64,000 nucleotides of DNA from Myxococcales bacterium. Lineage in GTDB: Bacteria; Myxococcota_A; Bradymonadia; UBA7976; UBA1532. Below the pieces are notes generated by a model. That model was not told the origin of the DNA. It saw nothing but the letters and a program-made list of their open reading frames with translations, and ran no database searches. The position numbers and the translations under genes are program-made. Position 1 is the stretch's first letter. The number at the start of each line of letters is the position of its first letter. The DNA lies in the NCBI GenBank assembly GCA_020633435.1, contig JACKDP010000004.1, positions 733,067 through 797,066 of the forward strand, read 5' to 3'. Below are positions 53,248-61,779 of the stretch, piece after piece.

Positions 53248-54755
53248 CAGAACTGGAAGTAGATGAAGGGCACCGCGTCCGCCGATGCCATCGCCTGGAT
53301 GCCCAGCCCGGCCACCACGGCCCCGACCGCCTGCACCGTCGCCGGCAGCCGCGTGAAGGCGGCCACCACCTCGTCGAACCACCGCCGCGGCACCACGTGC
53401 ATCGCCACCGCGACGCCCAGGATGGCCAGGACGCGAACATCGAGGTTGGTGGTGTGCCACGTCAGCTCGCCGAGCTGCTCGATCACGGTCTGCGCCTGCT
53501 CCAGCGTCGTGGCCCGGAAGAAGATCCATGCGAAGCACACGTAGTGGAACGTGATCAGCGCCGCAACCACCCTGCCCACCGCGAACGGGAAGAGCGGCCC
53601 CAGCCCCACCCGGGCCCGGGCGCGCTGCCAGGCCCGCAGCACCGCCAGCGCCACCCCGTGCAGCGCCCCCCAGATGACGAAGTTCCAGCCCGCCCCGTGC
53701 CACAGCCCGCCCAGCAGCATCGTCAGCATCAGGTTGCGGTACGTCTTGCGCGCGCCGCCCCGGTTGCCGCCCAGGGCGATGTACAGGTAGTCGCGCAGCC
53801 AGCTCGACAGGCTGATGTGCCAGCGGTGCCAGAACTCCTGCAGGTTGCGGGCGATGTAGGGGGCGTTGAAGTTGTCGGGGAAGCGGAAGCCCAGCAGCAG
53901 CGCGGCGCCGATGGCGATGTCGGAGTAGCCCGAGAAGTCGCAGTAGATCTGGAAGGCGTAGCCGTAGATGCCCACCAGGACCTCCAGGCTGGAGAAGCCG
54001 GTGGTCATGGTGAAGGTCCGATCCACCAGGTTCAGCGCCAGGAAGTCGGCGATGACCACCTTCTTGAAGAGCCCGAGCAGGATGAGATAGAGCCCGCGGC
54101 CCGCCATGGCGTCGGTGACCACCGGCCGCAGCTTGAGCTGCGGCAGCAGGTCCCGGGCGCGGACGATGGGGCCGGCCACGAGCTGCGGGAAGAAGCTCAC
54201 GAAGAGCAGGTAGCGCGCGAAGTGCATGGGGTGCCACCACGCGCGCCCCTCCCCCTCCCCCACCGGCTCCAGCTCCCCGCGGTACACATCGATGGTGTAG
54301 CTCATGGACTGGAAGGTGAAGAACGAGATGCCGACGGGCAGCAGGGCGTCCAGGCGGATGGTCAGCCACTTCGCGCCATGGAGGATGGGCGCCTCGATGA
54401 GGTCGTAGCTCATCAGCACCTTGTCCAGCCAGGTGGCCCCCTCGCCCAGGCTCTCCATGAAGAAGTTGAAGTACTTGAAGAGCGCCAGGACCCCCAGGTT
54501 GTAGACCAGGGAGCCGATGAGCAGCGCCTTGCGCCGCCGCGGCGACGCCACCCGGAAGAGCTTGCCGCCGACCAGGAAGTCGACCCCCGAAGAGGCGATG
54601 ATCAGCAGCAAATACAGGGGGTTCCAGCACGCGTAGAACAGCAGGCTGGCCAGCAGCAGCACCATCGTCGCCACCCCCGCCCACCGCACCGTCGCCCAGT
54701 ACAGGGTGAAGACCACGACGAAGAACGTGACGAACTCGAGGGAGTTGAAGAGCAC
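53247..54755 (-). CDS. MBOAT-family O-acyltransferase (AlgI/DltB/PatA-like)
   Basis: A 502-residue polytopic protein. It starts MLFNSLEFVTFFVVVFTLYW, typical of AlgI-like MBOATs. Hallmarks: FFTFQSMSYTIDVYRGE, FVSFFPQLVAGPIVRARD, FQIYCDFSGYSDIAIG, LQEFWHRWHISLSSWLRDYLY and GGLWHGAGWNFVIWGALHG, with the catalytic His in LWHG (about residue 316) and the HRWH His. It ends PFIYFQF. It transfers acyl groups across the inner membrane from a cytoplasmic thioester. First gene of the operon; its start is 137 bp from a divergent surface protein gene. The glycan target is unknown. Confidence 0.92.
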   Translation of the reverse strand: MLFNSLEFVTFFVVVFTLYWATVRWAGVATMVLLLASLLFYACWNPLYLLLIIASSGVDFLVGGKLFRVASPRRRKALLIGSLVYNLGVLALFKYFNFFMESLGEGATWLDKVLMSYDLIEAPILHGAKWLTIRLDALLPVGISFFTFQSMSYTIDVYRGELEPVGEGEGRAWWHPMHFARYLLFVSFFPQLVAGPIVRARDLLPQLKLRPVVTDAMAGRGLYLILLGLFKKVVIADFLALNLVDRTFTMTTGFSSLEVLVGIYGYAFQIYCDFSGYSDIAIGAALLLGFRFPDNFNAPYIARNLQEFWHRWHISLSSWLRDYLYIALGGNRGGARKTYRNLMLTMLLGGLWHGAGWNFVIWGALHGVALAVLRAWQRARARVGLGPLFPFAVGRVVAALITFHYVCFAWIFFRATTLEQAQTVIEQLGELTWHTTNLDVRVLAILGVAVAMHVVPRRWFDEVVAAFTRLPATVQAVGAVVAGLGIQAMASADAVPFIYFQF

Positions 54756-54892
54756 TGCGCCTGAAATCCCGTTATGCGGCCACGCACTATGCGCCGGGCC
54801 GGCCCCCCCGTCTACCGGTTCGCTCCGCGCGGACTCCCCCTGGACACCGCGGGTGCGGTACCGTGCGCGGTGGGGACGGAGGGGGGGGACTC

Positions 54893-57532
54893 ATGCGTAC
54901 GTTGTTCGCAGGGGGCGCGCTCTTCTGCGCCCTCGCGTTGCCGGCCGTCGCGCTCGGCCAGTTTCAGCTCCAGACCGCCGCGGCCTGCGATCCCGATCCC
55001 GGGCAGGTGCGCCTGGGCGTCGACGCCTACGGCGCGACGGGCACCCAGACCCCGGGCGGCCCGGCGACGTTCAACCCGCTCACCGACCAGCCGGACGCGG
55101 GCTTCGTCTCCACCATCTACCGGTCCATGGCCTTCGTCTGCACGACCCAGCGCAACTCCACGCGCGGGGCCTTCTTCGACGGCAGCCTGCTCGCCGGCGG
55201 GGCCCAGGCCCAGATCCGCAACGGGCGCGTCGAGAGCAGCTTCGTCGCCCTCGACCTGGCGGTGCAGGCCACCTACGCCCTCGAGTGCACCACCCTGCAG
55301 CGCTGCTACACCTTCACCAACCGCAGCGCCCAGGCCCTCGACGCGGTGGTGCTCTACGTCTACATGGACGGCGACCTCTTCTTCGCGGGCGACTTCAACA
55401 ACGACTTCGCGGCCACCAGCCTGGGCGCCCCGCGCACCCTCTGGGAGTTCGACGAGGGCGACGACCCGGCCCAGCCGACCACCTTCGTCGGCATCCGCGG
55501 CCACGAGGCCGAGGACCGCCTGCAGTCGTGGGAGATCGACGAATTCCCCAATCGTCTCCGCAGCTTCGCCGACGTGCGCCGCGGCTGCCCGGAGCTGGCC
55601 AACGGCATCGTGCGCGGCCAGCGCAACCTGGATCTCAACGGCGACCTCATCACCGACCAGGGCTACGACGTGACGCTCGCCCTGCGGTTCGACCTGGGCG
55701 GCCTGGCCCCCGGCGCCACCAGCGCCCCCATCTGCCACGACGTGCAGTGGGGCGTGGCCATCCCCTGCTCGGATGAGGACGCCGACGGCGTCTGCGTGGA
55801 CGAGGACAACTGCCCGTCCGTGGCCAACGCCAACCAGGCCGACCGCGACGGCGACGGCGTCGGCGACGCCTGCGACAACTGCCCCGCCCAGCGCAACCCC
55901 GACCAGGCCGACGGCGACGGCGACGGCGTCGGCGACGTCTGCGACAACCAGTGCCAGCCGGCGGCCGAGCAGTGCAATGGCGCCGACGAGGACTGCGACG
56001 GCCGCGTCGACGAGGGCAACCCCGGCGGCGGCGACGCCTGCGACACCGGCGATCCCGGCCCCTGCGCCCGCGGCCGCACCCAGTGCGTCGCCGGCGCCGT
56101 CCAGTGCCGCGACCAGGTCGCTCCCGCCGCCGAGATCTGCGATGGCGTCGACAACGACTGCGACGGCCGCAGCGACGAGGGCCTGGGCGGCGGCGCGGCC
56201 TGCCCCACCGGCCTCCTCGGCCTCTGCGCCGCCGGCCGCCTGATCTGCGACGGCGCGGGCGAGATCTGCCAGCCCGAGGTCGCCCCCGCCGAGGAGGCCT
56301 GCGACGGCCTCGACAACGACTGCGACGGGGCCGTGGACGAGGCCGTGGCCGGCGTGGGCATGGCCTGCGACACCGGCGTGGCCGGCGACTGCGCCGTCGG
56401 CACCCTGCGCTGCGTCGACGGCGCCCCCGTCTGCGAGCCCGACGTGGCCCCCGTCCCCGAGGCCTGCGACCTGCAGGACGACGACTGCGACGGCGCCGTC
56501 GACGAGGGCGTGCGCAACCAGTGCGGCGAGTGCGGCCCCGAGCCCAAGGAAGACTGCGACGGCGACGACGACGACTGCGATGGCACCATCGACGAGCTGG
56601 CCTTCTGCGCCGACGGCCAGGTCTGCCGCTTCGCCCGCTGCGTCGCCCCCTGCGGCGACGACGGCGCCTGCCGCGGCGACCTGCGCTGCGTCGGCGGCCT
56701 CTGCGTCACGGCCTGCGAGGCCGCCGGCTGCCTGCCCTCGGAGCGCTGCGAAGACGGCGTCTGCTTCGACCCCTGCGCCGACGTGGACTGCCCCGGCGGC
56801 GAGGTCTGCCAGGACGGCGCCTGCGTCCCCGACGACTGCCACGTCCGCGGCTGCCCGGGTGGCCAGATCTGCAATGATTTCATGTGCATCGACGACCCCT
56901 GCGCCCAGGTCGACTGCGGCCCCGAGGCCTTCTGCGCCGAGGGCGACTGCCGCGGGAGCTGCGCGGGCGTCCGCTGCCCCGTGGGCCAGCGCTGCGTCGA
57001 CGGCGCCTGTGGCCACGACCCCTGCGCCGGCATCGCCTGCCAGGCCGGCCGCCAGTGCGTCGACGGCGCCTGCGTCCCCGACCCCTGCGTCGACGTCGCC
57101 TGCCGCAGCGGCCTGCGCTGCGTCAACGGCGCCTGCGAGGAGGACCCCTGCGAGGCCGTGCGCTGCCCGGGCCGCAGCACCTGCGTCATCGTGGACGGCC
57201 GCGCCCAGTGCGTGACCCCCGAGGCCCCGCCCCCGCCCGACGCCGGCCCCGACCCCGACGCCGGCCCCCCGCCGGTGGACGCCGGCCCCGACGCCCAGCT
57301 CCCCGCCGACGCCGGCCCCCGCCCCGACGCTGGCCCTCGCCCCGACGCGGGCACCGCCGACGCCGCCCTCCCCCGCGACCGCGGCCTCATCACCCGCCCG
57401 GACGCCACCGCGACGGCCGACGCCCCCGCCGACGAAGGCTGTGGCTGCACCGTCGACGCCGGCCCCCGCCCCACCGCCTGGCTCGTGCTGGGCCTGCTCG
57501 CCCTGACCGCCCGCCGCCGCCGGCGGGGGTAG
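54893..57532 (+). CDS. Surface protein with thrombospondin type 3, MopE-like and Cys-rich repeats and MYXO-CTERM-like tail
   Basis: An 879-residue protein with a signal peptide ending VALGQ. An N-terminal domain of about 270 residues has four Cys. Thrombospondin type 3 repeats follow (DRDGDGVGDACDNCP, DGDGDGVGDVCDNQC; about 290-355), then five DNDCDG-type metal-binding motifs (about 360-560), then a Cys-rich region with CVDGACVPDPC-type units. A Pro/Asp/Ala-rich stalk precedes GCGCTVDAGP, a hydrophobic stretch LVLGLLALTA and RRRRRG, the layout of MYXO-CTERM sorting tails. Probably Ca-binding and displayed on the outer surface. The RBS is GGAGGGGGG. Confidence 0.8.
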   Translation: MRTLFAGGALFCALALPAVALGQFQLQTAAACDPDPGQVRLGVDAYGATGTQTPGGPATFNPLTDQPDAGFVSTIYRSMAFVCTTQRNSTRGAFFDGSLLAGGAQAQIRNGRVESSFVALDLAVQATYALECTTLQRCYTFTNRSAQALDAVVLYVYMDGDLFFAGDFNNDFAATSLGAPRTLWEFDEGDDPAQPTTFVGIRGHEAEDRLQSWEIDEFPNRLRSFADVRRGCPELANGIVRGQRNLDLNGDLITDQGYDVTLALRFDLGGLAPGATSAPICHDVQWGVAIPCSDEDADGVCVDEDNCPSVANANQADRDGDGVGDACDNCPAQRNPDQADGDGDGVGDVCDNQCQPAAEQCNGADEDCDGRVDEGNPGGGDACDTGDPGPCARGRTQCVAGAVQCRDQVAPAAEICDGVDNDCDGRSDEGLGGGAACPTGLLGLCAAGRLICDGAGEICQPEVAPAEEACDGLDNDCDGAVDEAVAGVGMACDTGVAGDCAVGTLRCVDGAPVCEPDVAPVPEACDLQDDDCDGAVDEGVRNQCGECGPEPKEDCDGDDDDCDGTIDELAFCADGQVCRFARCVAPCGDDGACRGDLRCVGGLCVTACEAAGCLPSERCEDGVCFDPCADVDCPGGEVCQDGACVPDDCHVRGCPGGQICNDFMCIDDPCAQVDCGPEAFCAEGDCRGSCAGVRCPVGQRCVDGACGHDPCAGIACQAGRQCVDGACVPDPCVDVACRSGLRCVNGACEEDPCEAVRCPGRSTCVIVDGRAQCVTPEAPPPPDAGPDPDAGPPPVDAGPDAQLPADAGPRPDAGPRPDAGTADAALPRDRGLITRPDATATADAPADEGCGCTVDAGPRPTAWLVLGLLALTARRRRRG

Positions 57533-57690
57533 CGCGACGGTCCTGTGGATGCTTGCCGTGCGGTGCGGCCGGTCCAGGGGCCGAGGCGGCTCGAGGAGCG
57601 GCGCCGCTCGGTGTCGATGGTGGCGCGCTGCCGGGTGCAGAGCGAGCCGAGCCCCGCGGCGAGTTCACCCTCCGCGGCCCCCTGGTCGCC

Positions 57691-58698
57691 CTACTCCTTC
57701 ATGAACCACGCCCACTGGCGAAAGCCAAAGACCCGACCGTGGCTGTCGACGAGGTTCAGATAGGACCCCCCCAGATCGGTCACGGGCCCGCGGCTCACGC
57801 CGCCCGGGCAGCCCGTCACGCACAGGCGCTCTCCGATCCGAGTCATCCGGAGGCCGGCTGCACCGAACGCCGATCCGGCTCCCTCAAAGATCGCGATCCC
57901 ACGGACGCGGCTCCAGTCCACGAGGTCGCCGGTCTGCACGGCCGTCGAGAGGACGACTACGAAGTCGGCGTGACTGGTGGTGTGCACGGCAACGATGACG
58001 GAGTCCTCACCGGAAGCCTGGTCTTCTGCGTGCTGAACCATCGCGTAGGCGGAGGCATCAGGAGCCGGGTGTGTCCGTCCGGGACGGGGCTGCTCGAAGG
58101 TGACCTGGCCAATGGAAGCCTCCGCCTCCACGGCTCTCATCGCCTGCAGAGTCTTCCTCAGCTCAACCTCGGCCCGGCTGCGAGGGGACAAGTGGCCCGT
58201 GGGAACGAACACGCGAAGTGTACGCTTGAGCGGCCCGCCGAACATGTCGATGGCGAAGGTGTTGTCAGCTGGCCGCCTAGATGCCCTGGAGGCCTCCACG
58301 TCGATGAGTCGGAGACCATCCATCCCCCAGCCGGACCGCCGTCTGACGAGCACGTCGTAGGTCACACCGGCCTGCACATCTCGGGGGGCAGAGAGGACGA
58401 GCAGCCTCATCGGCCCCGAGAAGGAGATCTCGACCGTGAGCGGGAGCATTGCTTCGGAGTCATCCCCGGCCGCGCGAAGCCCTAGCTGCAGGTCGCTGAG
58501 GGGGTACCTGTCGACAATCTCGCGACGCTGAATAGCCGGTGGCAGCACCACCCATATCTGACCGCCGACTGCGACGCGGCCACCATCGTAGGGCAGCACC
58601 AAATGCGCCCAGTGGGCGCCGCCGCCACTGACGGCGGTCCCGCGGGCACTGTGGCTCAAAGCGAGAATGAGCAGGAACAAGCCGCCAGTCCGGGTCAT
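57691..58698 (-). CDS. Hypothetical secreted protein
   Basis: A 335-residue protein with a signal-like N-terminus (MTRTGGLFLLILALSHSARG). An ATG at 58722 in the same frame is an alternative. Beta-rich, with VEISFSGPMRLLVLSAPRDV and TLRVFVPTGHLSPRSRAEVEL; two Cys (LCVTGCPGG) near the C-terminus. No family recognised. GC content is lower than in the genes to its left. The 158 bp to the left hold no visible gene. The 190 bp to its right (58699-58888) contain no convincing ORF or RBS. Confidence 0.55.
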   Translation of the reverse strand: MTRTGGLFLLILALSHSARGTAVSGGGAHWAHLVLPYDGGRVAVGGQIWVVLPPAIQRREIVDRYPLSDLQLGLRAAGDDSEAMLPLTVEISFSGPMRLLVLSAPRDVQAGVTYDVLVRRRSGWGMDGLRLIDVEASRASRRPADNTFAIDMFGGPLKRTLRVFVPTGHLSPRSRAEVELRKTLQAMRAVEAEASIGQVTFEQPRPGRTHPAPDASAYAMVQHAEDQASGEDSVIVAVHTTSHADFVVVLSTAVQTGDLVDWSRVRGIAIFEGAGSAFGAAGLRMTRIGERLCVTGCPGGVSRGPVTDLGGSYLNLVDSHGRVFGFRQWAWFMKE

Positions 58699-58888
58699 CC
58701 ACACAATGTCACACAAAAACATGCGCGCTGCCGATAGCTCGGCAGCGCTACCTGGTAGAGGGTGACCCCGATTCGGGTGATGTCTCCATCGCTACCGCCG
58801 ATCCGACGAACGGACCTCATGTACGTCTCCACACCAACGCCTCGCTCACCGGGGCACCGCCCAGCCCGGATCGGGGGCCGCCCACGAC

Positions 58889-59245
58889 TCACTGGGGTGT
58901 CCTCGGCTCATAGGTACACGCGTTGAAGACCTCGGAGGGCTGGTAGTCTGCGGCGTACCCGCAGAAGGTCGCGTTGTAGGTGACGCGTACGACACCATCG
59001 ACCACGTCGCACGTGCCCTGACCCGCGGACGTCAGGCACTCGCAGCGCTTGAGGCCCTCCAACTGGGAGCAGCTGCGCGAGGAGGGCCACCCGATGCACT
59101 GTTCAAACTGCCCGGGGCAATGAACGCACAAGGGAAAGTCTTCTCCGCAGCGATCACAGCATGATGCAGCATCTGGCAGAGCTGTATATTCCTCGCAGCC
59201 CAGAGCCCAGGTGGCAACCAGCATGGCAACGACAGGTGGCTTCAT
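58889..59245 (-). CDS. Cys-rich lipoprotein, type A copy 1 (last of six-gene array)
   Basis: A 118-residue lipoprotein (lipobox ATWALGC). The pattern is AASCCDRCGEDFPLCVHCPG, then CSQLEGLKRCECLTS, TCDVVDGVVRVTYN and NACTYEP. It is related to the type A copies at 59724 and 60541 and more distantly to the type B proteins. It overlaps the upstream type B gene by 4 nt (ATGA). It is the most diverged A copy. Function unknown; 11-12 Cys suggest a small disulfide-stabilised surface or periplasmic protein. Confidence 0.65.
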   Translation of the reverse strand: MKPPVVAMLVATWALGCEEYTALPDAASCCDRCGEDFPLCVHCPGQFEQCIGWPSSRSCSQLEGLKRCECLTSAGQGTCDVVDGVVRVTYNATFCGYAADYQPSEVFNACTYEPRTPQ

Positions 59246-59724
59246 CGGCCTGCAATGCCTCCCTGCCCCGACGGGAGAGGCAGCTCGGGCTCTGGCGGAT
59301 CCGGCTGGTTGGGATCGTGCTCACACGCGGGGAAGACCCTCGATGCGCCCAGCCGGTTGAGACATGCTGCGGGGGCGGGTGTATAGATCGCGATGTCCCC
59401 CACCACACTGCAGGTGCCCACATGCTCCGGTGGCGAATCTGCCCGCATGAGGGGCAAAATGCAGTCACACAGTGCCTGCCCTTCGAGGCCCAGACATCCA
59501 TTGCCTTCATACCCATCGGATGAGCAGACTTCATTCAGCCCCGGGCACCGATAACAGTATGTGCCATCGTTTCCCGGCAAGCAATTGCCGCAGCACGACC
59601 CGGCATCAGGTCCTGCGGAAGCCGCTCCACTTCCGTCACAAGCAGCGAGGGCCGCCCAGAGCAGCCCCCCGAGGACGAGGCGGCCGTCAAGCACACGGCC
59701 GGTTCGTTCTGAGCAGGATGGCAT
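59242..59724 (-). CDS. Cys-rich lipoprotein, type B copy 1
   Basis: A 160-residue protein with LVLGGLLWAALAAC as lipobox and DAGSCCGNCLPGNDGTYCYR, CPG, CLGLEGQALCDC and CSVVGDIAIYT motifs. The N-terminal 150 bp are nearly identical to copy 3 (60894-61349), but the rest is diverged, as if by partial gene conversion. ATG overlaps the A2 stop as TGATG. A GTG 10 codons downstream may be the original start (see the B3 entry). Confidence 0.65.
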   Translation of the reverse strand: MPSCSERTGRVLDGRLVLGGLLWAALAACDGSGAASAGPDAGSCCGNCLPGNDGTYCYRCPGLNEVCSSDGYEGNGCLGLEGQALCDCILPLMRADSPPEHVGTCSVVGDIAIYTPAPAACLNRLGASRVFPACEHDPNQPDPPEPELPLPSGQGGIAGR

Positions 59725-60080
59725 CAACGGTCCCTCTGCTCATAGGTGCAGGCGTTGAGGTACTCGGAGGGCCCGTAGTCCGCGGCGTACGCGCAAAAGG
59801 TCGCGTTGTAGGTCAGACGAACGGCGCCGTCGACCACGTCGCAGGTGCCCTGACCCGCGGACGTGAGGCACTCGCAGAGTTCGAGGCCCTCCAGCCGCCT
59901 GCAGTCCGGTGCATGGGGCGTGTGCGAACACTCCTCAAACTGACCCGGACAATGCAGACAGAGTGGATGACTACCCCCACAGCGTGCGCAGCACGAGCCA
60001 GCATCGGGGACACCCTGGCCCCCGTCACAGGCCGGTGCACCACCAGCCAGCACAAGCGCAGCGATGGCGACAGGTCTCAT
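59724..60080 (-). CDS. Cys-rich lipoprotein, type A copy 2
   Basis: A 118-residue lipoprotein (lipobox AGGAPAC) with DAGSCCARCGGSHPLCLHC, CRRLEGLELCECLTS, TCDVVDGAVRLTYN and NACTYEQ. At nucleotide level it matches type A copy 3 with one coding difference (Gly/Arg at YxPSEYLN). This implies a very recent duplication or conversion, or an assembly duplication. Coupled by overlaps on both sides. Confidence 0.65.
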   Translation of the reverse strand: MRPVAIAALVLAGGAPACDGGQGVPDAGSCCARCGGSHPLCLHCPGQFEECSHTPHAPDCRRLEGLELCECLTSAGQGTCDVVDGAVRLTYNATFCAYAADYGPSEYLNACTYEQRDR

Positions 60081-60541
60081 TGGCCTGGCCCTCCCCCCTG
60101 CCAGCGAGGCAGGCGTGGCTCGTCACTGGCCGGGTTGTACTCGCAGGCATCGGAGAAGGCGACCGGACCCGCGTGCACGCATGCCTCTGCGGACGCGGTG
60201 TAGACTGCGACCCCATCAACCACCTGGCAGCGATCACGCGTCACCACTTCGCTCCCTCCGGTCGGCAGATCAACCACGCAGTCGCACAGCGCCTGACCGG
60301 AGAGTCCCTCACAACCATAGTCATCGTAGCTGATGAAGGTGCAGCTCTCCCAGAGGCCTGGACACCGGACGCAGTAGGTCCCCGAATACCCCGGGAGGCA
60401 GTTGCCACAGCACGACCCGGCGTCCGGTTGTGTCGATGGCGAGCCAACGTCCCCGTCGCAGGCCGTGAGGGTAGCGGAGAGCAGGGCCACTGCCAGACGA
60501 ATGTCAAGCACACGGCTGGTTCGTTCTGAGCAGGATGGCAT
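60077..60541 (-). CDS. Cys-rich lipoprotein, type B copy 2
   Basis: A 154-residue protein with VALLSATLTAC as lipobox. SCCGNCLPGYSGTYCVRCPG, CEGLSGQALCDC, CQVVDGVAVYT and ACEYN follow the common array pattern. It shares the MPSCSERT N-terminal extension with B1 and B3, but its signal peptide differs. ATG overlaps the A3 stop (TGATG). Confidence 0.65.
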   Translation of the reverse strand: MPSCSERTSRVLDIRLAVALLSATLTACDGDVGSPSTQPDAGSCCGNCLPGYSGTYCVRCPGLWESCTFISYDDYGCEGLSGQALCDCVVDLPTGGSEVVTRDRCQVVDGVAVYTASAEACVHAGPVAFSDACEYNPASDEPRLPRWQGGGPGQ

Positions 60542-60897
60542 CAACGGTCCCTCTGCTCATAGGTGCAGGCGTTGAGGTACTCGGAGGGCCGGTAGTCCGC
60601 GGCGTACGCGCAAAAGGTCGCGTTGTAGGTCAGACGAACGGCGCCGTCGACCACGTCGCAGGTGCCCTGACCCGCGGACGTGAGGCACTCGCAGAGTTCG
60701 AGGCCCTCCAGCCGCCTGCAGTCCGGTGCATGGGGCGTGTGCGAACACTCCTCAAACTGACCCGGACAATGCAGACAGAGTGGATGACTACCCCCACAGC
60801 GTGCGCAGCACGAGCCAGCATCGGGGACACCCTGGCCCCCGTCACAGGCCGGTGCACCACCAGCCAGCACAAGCGCAGCGATGGCGACAGGTCTCAT
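60541..60897 (-). CDS. Cys-rich lipoprotein, type A copy 3
   Basis: A 118-residue near-identical twin of copy 2, 817 bp away. It has the same Cys pattern (CCxRC, CxxC, CEC, TCDVVDG, NAC). Coupled to B3 upstream (ATGA) and B2 downstream. The near-identity extends a few bases past the start codon. Confidence 0.65.
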   Translation of the reverse strand: MRPVAIAALVLAGGAPACDGGQGVPDAGSCCARCGGSHPLCLHCPGQFEECSHTPHAPDCRRLEGLELCECLTSAGQGTCDVVDGAVRLTYNATFCAYAADYRPSEYLNACTYEQRDR

Positions 60898-61349
60898 CGG
60901 CCTGGCCCTCCCTCCTGCCAGCGAGACAGGCGTGGTTCGTCCCTGTCGGGATCATATTCGCAGGCGTCGTGGAGGCCTGAGCCACCCAACAGATGTACGC
61001 ACGTCGCCGGGGGCGGTGTGAAGATCGCGACTCCAGCCACCACATTGCACGTCGACCCGGTCGCTGCATACGGTGGCAGCAGCAGACAGTCACAGAGCGC
61101 TTGCCCTGACAGTCCCTCGCAGCCGTACTCTTCGAAGCTGAGGACGGCACACCACTCGAGCATCCCAGGGCACCGGGCACAGGACGTGCCGGAGTAGCCC
61201 GGCAAGCAATTGCCGCAGCACGACCCGGCATCAGGTCCTGCGGAAGCCGCTCCACTTCCGTCACAAGCAGCGAGGGCCGCCCAGAGCAGCCCCCCGAGGA
61301 CGAGGCGGCCGTCAAGCACGCGGCCGGTTCGTTCTGAGCAGGATGGCAT
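60894..61349 (-). CDS. Cys-rich lipoprotein, type B copy 3 (first of array)
   Basis: A 151-residue protein, lipobox ALAAC, with SCCGNCLPGYSGTSCARCPG, CEGLSGQALCDC and CNVVAGVAIFT motifs. Its first 10 codons (MPSCSERTGR) lie inside the 3' end of the upstream ORF in a different frame. A GTG at 61319 (VLDGRLVLGG) overlaps that ORF's stop and would give a compact lipoprotein signal, so 61319 may be the ancestral start. The same extension is present in B1 and B2, where no such upstream ORF remains. Confidence 0.65.
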   Translation of the reverse strand: MPSCSERTGRVLDGRLVLGGLLWAALAACDGSGAASAGPDAGSCCGNCLPGYSGTSCARCPGMLEWCAVLSFEEYGCEGLSGQALCDCLLLPPYAATGSTCNVVAGVAIFTPPPATCVHLLGGSGLHDACEYDPDRDEPRLSRWQEGGPGR

Positions 61350-61779
61350 CGTACACGTCCTCTCCATTGACCATGCGCGGCGAGACACCCAGCACGTCGA
61401 GTCCCTGGCCACGGTGCCGTGCGCACCACTGCACATAGCTCTCACGGTCCATGCCAGCGGCGTAGGCTCGCGCCTCTCCCGGGAGCGAGGCGCGCGTGAC
61501 AAGCAGGTAGCGCAGACCCTCGCCGCCATCGTACGCGTGCAGGCGCGTCACGGTGCGCCCACTCTGCAGCAGCCGCGCCATCGCTCGTCCAAACGAGTCC
61601 GGGGCCAGTCCAACCAGGACCACGTAGCGTCGGAGCCTGCCGCTCCCACTCCGGCTGCGGGGCTCGCAGCCACGGGGCGGAAGCGCGCTCATCGGAGGTC
61701 CCGGCGGCCTGGTCTGACTGGCACGAGGTGCGCCATCCAGCGACGGCAGTCTGCGATGGGCGAGAGCGGTTCGTCGCAT
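61312..61779 (-). CDS. Hypothetical protein, 155 residues
   Basis: It starts immediately after the TGA of the preceding gene, with GGAGGGG 5 nt before the ATG. The region RYVVLVGLAPDSFGRAMARL, TVTRLHAYDGGEGLRYLLV and VQWCARHRGQGLDVLGVSP, then NGEDVYDAILL resembles the repeated strand-helix units of polyglycine-hydrolase-like proteins. That resemblance is weak. No signal peptide is evident at this start. It overlaps B3 by 38 bp. Confidence 0.5.
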   Translation of the reverse strand: MRRTALAHRRLPSLDGAPRASQTRPPGPPMSALPPRGCEPRSRSGSGRLRRYVVLVGLAPDSFGRAMARLLQSGRTVTRLHAYDGGEGLRYLLVTRASLPGEARAYAAGMDRESYVQWCARHRGQGLDVLGVSPRMVNGEDVYDAILLRTNRPRA

